A stretch of 6,100 nt of DNA from assembly GCA_051877275.1 (NCBI GenBank), contig JBJEIS010000014.1:1-6100 (forward strand). The letters are read 5' to 3'. Made by a program: the position numbers and the translations under genes. Below the pieces are notes generated by a model. The model worked only from the letters and a program-made list of their open reading frames with translations. It did no database searches and was not told the origin of the DNA. The DNA comes from RUG11462 sp051877275 (GTDB lineage Bacteria > Bacillota > Clostridia > Oscillospirales > Acutalibacteraceae). Shown here one piece after another: positions 4,301-6,100 of this stretch; position 1 is the stretch's first letter; each line of letters starts with the position of its first letter.

Positions 4301-6100
4301 ACCGCAACGGCGACTGTTACTGCGGGTGATCCGAATTTAACTTTGGTAAAATCCGATTCAGTAATCGGTTATTTATCCGATAAACATAATTATAAAATTA
4401 AAGTGAGCAATACTTCTGCTTCAACATATACTGATTTCAGTTATCTTACAGACTCATTGCCACAGTATGTATATATTCCGGGAGAAAATATACAGAAGAT
4501 GATGACAGAGGAGTATGGTGATCGTCTTTCGATTACTATAACCAATGCCGAATTTGCATTAAACACTTCGAGTATTTCCGGTAATACCGTGAAATCTGTT
4601 GATGGCAATGATTGCAAAATTACCAATCAAAATACAGGATCTGATGTTCCGTACAGCGGAGCATCAGCAGCAGGCACTGATGTTGATATAACCACCGGAA
4701 CAATAAGCATTTATTGGGAAGGAAGTGTTCTTTACGCAGAATATAATTCTGTTAAAAAGGCAGTAGATACCTCTGATCCTGATTCGCTTAAAACCATTCT
4801 TGATGAATTTGGTTTCTTTGTTACAAAGTCGGCAAGATATACTTTAAAGTGGGATTTTAACAGCGATTTTGTAATGTATGGCGGTAAATCTTTTGAATTG
4901 AATATTTACAGTAAAGCAATGGATACTTTCATGATGCTGTATTATGATAACGACGGTACATATATCAATAATTATGAAAATTTAGGACAGAATACAGCTT
5001 ATGCTTATAATAGCAGTGATACTAAAGTTGCAACATCAAAGGCAACAAGCAACCAAAAGCATTATCGTGAAATTCAGCTGAATCATGCTATGTTTAAAGA
5101 CGGCAAAGCAGTTGATAGTAATTCAGGGCTCGCAGACGGAGATATTATTCAACAAACCGCAATGTTTAAGCATTACGGAAACGGAACCTACGGTGCGCTG
5201 CCGTTAGTAAATAAGATATCAAGCAACCAACTGCTTTTGATTAGAAAAGATTTAAATGAAAGTAACACAGAATTAACTTCATTTGAAACTAAAACAGTTA
5301 ACGGCGTGGAGTATTATGTGCTTAAATATGCCGGTACAGCACAAACGCTTACAAATGTTTATACCAACGAAGGTCAACTTGCGGCAGAAATTAATCTTAC
5401 TGCAGGGGGTACTATTGTTCATTGGTATTTTGATAATTTACCGGCAAGCGAATATATTGAGTCGGTTGATTATCAAACCATGATTGATATTTCAAATGAA
5501 TCTGAAGCAAAGTGGAATATAAATGTAGAATCATGGCTTAATGACCATCAAACTCACCGTTTGCACTTAAAAGGCGGAGCTGACGGTATTTCGTTGGATT
5601 TTGATAAAAAGATTGTTACAAATGCTACAGAACTTGGTATTGACGGATATGTTGAAGATAATCCGATTGAATCAACTGAGTTTAGTACGCTTAGTGAAAA
5701 CCAAAAGCTTGATACATTCTCGTTTGTCGGCGAAGGTAATAATGTTACATATCTTTTGAAGTTAAAGTCGACAGGTTCAGAGGTATCAGTTAAAGGAAGC
5801 AATATTTATGATTGTATGCCTTGGAAATATGACTGGCAAAAGGCTGACATCAGCATTAAATATGTGTATGATAATGATCAGGTAACTGTAACAAATCCGC
5901 AAAGTTGGGATGTTACTAAAGATGATCCTTCAACTACTGCAGTAGAAACAAGCGGTGAATACAGTTATATAACATGGGGCGATGATTTTAAAGTTCAGTT
6001 AAAAGCAAGCGCTCAAATTTTCATGTATGTTACACTTAGCTTCCCGTCAGATGATACTTGGAATAGCTTTGTTACTGACAATAACGGCGCTACATTGTAT
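1211..6100 (+). CDS. giant secreted surface protein with BspA-type LRRs and DUF11/isopeptide-like adhesin modules (3' end outside window)
   Basis: The frame is open without a stop for 1630 codons to the window edge, so the product is longer than 1630 residues. In order: a long basic N-terminus and hydrophobic signal segment (1-47); a polar linker (48-124); BspA-type leucine-rich repeats (about 125-660), with units such as AFSGCSKFAKVNIPDSV; a beta-rich region (about 680-1040) with strands typical of Ig-like wall proteins; a DUF11-like module (about 1038-1245) with LVKSD, YKIKVSN and YLTDSLPQYVYIPG; an unassigned segment (about 1246-1470) containing TYGALPLVNKISSNQLLLIR and ESWLNDHQTHRLH; and a second module from about 1500. 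It contains no catalytic motif I recognise; the make-up is that of an extracellular adhesin or stalk. A sortase signal, CnaB repeats or other anchor would be further on and cannot be seen. It is the third gene of an operon with a signal peptidase. Host or matrix binding is inference. Confidence 0.93.
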   Translation, partial: MKKSLIQQASKINKKTRKKRTWQRIISVLCCLAVFCTSYSLILPAISLESDQQSSVLSSSDATLTSGTELIKTVEKVDSGDLSETVHWVVEDVTDAFNVKTRQVRIYGEGEMPSGSTPWRTYSTTIQKAIVEDGITNISSNAFKGITSLVSAELGNDITVIGSSAFSGCSKFAKVNIPDSVIEIQDSAFGGAYDNTPLSELKLNDGLEKITGKLGGKNIKSIYIPKTVTSMSDDVFDYNSLTEVIIDEENTVYASDSEHKSVLSKDGTTLIRLLRNVTGDYTIPDGVTTIKRKAISSCSISSVKIPDTVNDIQTGNFESCPNIKELNFPVLKKWCADAYNNFLVTGCSSLIKVTFKGFVEDYNYSNFGNNTLYNCASLKEVVFPDEVYEKVTSLGQNVFMKTNLSGEIFSKFTNLKTLSNGAGYPVDNAVFSNCNAVTKIVLGENLSKIQNGVFNSCLNVKEIVLNSKNLTTDFKVTSASTQSFEKLISCNKLTIGKTVDKLNKTLMNAIFENDIKDVVFEGPNVLEIESGIDGPAPVNELGGTYYADADGVLYKLESDGENNIATVAYFPSDFSSDSYNIPATITADSVTYNVTAVGKAAFKDAKIKSVSFSNPNAVSISNIAFYNCENLESVNDTTEITAVKALFNSVGSGAFFGTKLTGDSEKNKGTVSTDPISTMKGDETANFKISIANGNADATFSLYTGQTQTVNVSVSNSNNTEDSIGRTYIQYSGSEYNLPSSIGETLNNNGYEYTFYESDIEGIYYYEYRKPASGVTGAFSFLLSYPSPESAGGIVQVWSEIFTQDEIDALDNGVKFTEASESFHQYEWKTVPRNVTVNESVSSNGSLMGSGENDQKSYVSGMKFKISADSSNTGREDIDTAVANDLIKSFDFTTTLTLPTDFQFNDDIKAAINSGNYYCINTKDSKGNITNVNVYVTVGSESFSIMSLNTSAENLSIEYPDDNDKQIIIRYSIYNKSKTTEISDYSFEITYKQELFYTNKTISSGETFDFENKVDVVNNYTYSESKDSSKTATATVTAGDPNLTLVKSDSVIGYLSDKHNYKIKVSNTSASTYTDFSYLTDSLPQYVYIPGENIQKMMTEEYGDRLSITITNAEFALNTSSISGNTVKSVDGNDCKITNQNTGSDVPYSGASAAGTDVDITTGTISIYWEGSVLYAEYNSVKKAVDTSDPDSLKTILDEFGFFVTKSARYTLKWDFNSDFVMYGGKSFELNIYSKAMDTFMMLYYDNDGTYINNYENLGQNTAYAYNSSDTKVATSKATSNQKHYREIQLNHAMFKDGKAVDSNSGLADGDIIQQTAMFKHYGNGTYGALPLVNKISSNQLLLIRKDLNESNTELTSFETKTVNGVEYYVLKYAGTAQTLTNVYTNEGQLAAEINLTAGGTIVHWYFDNLPASEYIESVDYQTMIDISNESEAKWNINVESWLNDHQTHRLHLKGGADGISLDFDKKIVTNATELGIDGYVEDNPIESTEFSTLSENQKLDTFSFVGEGNNVTYLLKLKSTGSEVSVKGSNIYDCMPWKYDWQKADISIKYVYDNDQVTVTNPQSWDVTKDDPSTTAVETSGEYSYITWGDDFKVQLKASAQIFMYVTLSFPSDDTWNSFVTDNNGATLY
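1583..3190 (+). repeat. BspA-type leucine-rich repeat region (LRR_5-like)
   Basis: Residues about 125-660 contain degenerate repeats of about 23 residues with the pattern AF-x-x-C-x-x-L-x-x-V-x-I/F-P-x-x-V-x-x-I. Clear units start near 142 (AFKGITSLVSAEL), 165 (AFSGCSKFAKVNIP), 316 (NFESCPNIKELNFP), 430 (VFSNCNAVTKIVLGENL), 453 (VFNSCLNVKEIVL), 600 (AAFKDAKIKSVSF) and 624 (AFYNCENLESV). Two beta-type inserts typical of BspA proteins break the array: one at about 250-285 (VLSKDGTTLIRLL, then YTIPDGVTTI) and one at about 545-590 (YYADADGVLYKLE). Such solenoids usually serve in binding proteins, host cells or polysaccharide. The repeats are divergent at the DNA level, so they are old rather than recently amplified. 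Confidence 0.85.
4322..4945 (+). other. DUF11/fimbrial-isopeptide-like module, copy 1
   Basis: Residues about 1038-1245 start with a Thr/Ala-rich strand ending AGDPNLTLVKSDS, followed by NYKIKVSNTSAS and YLTDSLPQYVYIPG. This is the order of strands in DUF11-type and isopeptide-forming pilin domains (Lys near the first strand, 'Y-x-I-x-V-x-N', then 'TD-x-LP'). Lys1047 is the possible bond-forming lysine, but the partner Asp/Asn and Glu cannot be fixed by eye. The module closes with YTLKWDF and SFELNIYSKAMDTFMMLYY (about 1210-1245). Confidence 0.55.
5708..6100 (+). other. DUF11-like module, divergent copy 2, cut by the window end
   Basis: Residues about 1500-1630 repeat the order of copy 1 with little identity: VTYLLKLKSTG matches the 'Y-x-I-x-V-x-N' strand, NIYDCMPWKYDW takes the place of 'TDSLPQYVYIP', and SYITWGDDFKVQLKASAQIF (then MYVTLSFP) matches the closing strands, where copy 1 has WDF and the F-x-L-x-I-x-S-x-A pattern. 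The preceding FDKKIVTN (1464-1471) could supply its first-strand lysine. The module has probably just ended, or is about to end, at the window edge. Confidence 0.45.

Noticed and set aside
1..6100. CRISPR array, tRNA, rRNA, insertion sequence or phage attachment site
   Set aside because: I looked on both strands and saw no regularly spaced direct repeats, tRNA-like cloverleaf, transposase motif or terminal repeats.

Overview
The window looks like a chromosomal piece of an A+T-rich, Gram-positive (Bacillota) bacterium, most likely a gut-type clostridium of the Oscillospiraceae/Lachnospiraceae sort. The evidence is A+T-rich codon use, strong Shine-Dalgarno sites, a P-type (Ser/Lys) signal peptidase I of Gram-positive size, and a very large exported protein. 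Its signal peptide carries the 'SYSLILPAIS' core, which I associate with clostridial surface proteins. The organism call is inference; there is no rRNA or other phylogenetic marker.

Layout. Bases 1-325 are non-coding. They hold two strong hairpins (20-57 and 115-143) that probably end transcription from upstream. After these come a good sigma-A promoter (170-198, extended -10), an exact Spo0A-box match (241-247) and a second promoter with a perfect TATAAT (271-299). Three genes follow on the + strand as a tight operon: a 99-aa coiled-coil protein (326-625), a 194-aa type I signal peptidase (609-1193, overlapping the first gene by 17 bases) and a giant surface protein (1211 to beyond 6100). 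The giant frame is open for 1630 codons with no stop and is cut by the window edge. Each gene has its own Shine-Dalgarno site.

The giant protein has, in order: a long basic N-terminus and hydrophobic signal segment (about residues 1-47); a BspA-type leucine-rich-repeat region (about 125-660); a beta-rich stretch (about 680-1040); and DUF11/fimbrial-isopeptide-like adhesin modules. One such module lies at about 1038-1245, and a second, divergent copy starts near 1500 and runs off the window. Any cell-wall anchor (LPXTG or other) would lie beyond the window.

How they may work together (inference): the signal peptidase is probably dedicated to, or at least co-expressed with, maturation of the giant adhesin, as signal-peptidase-like genes are in Gram-positive pilus loci. 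The small cytosolic coiled-coil protein, of no function known to me, may be an accessory or adaptor for this export unit. The most noteworthy signal is this compact three-gene cassette of coiled-coil protein, signal peptidase and giant LRR/DUF11 adhesin, together with its possible Spo0A-linked control.
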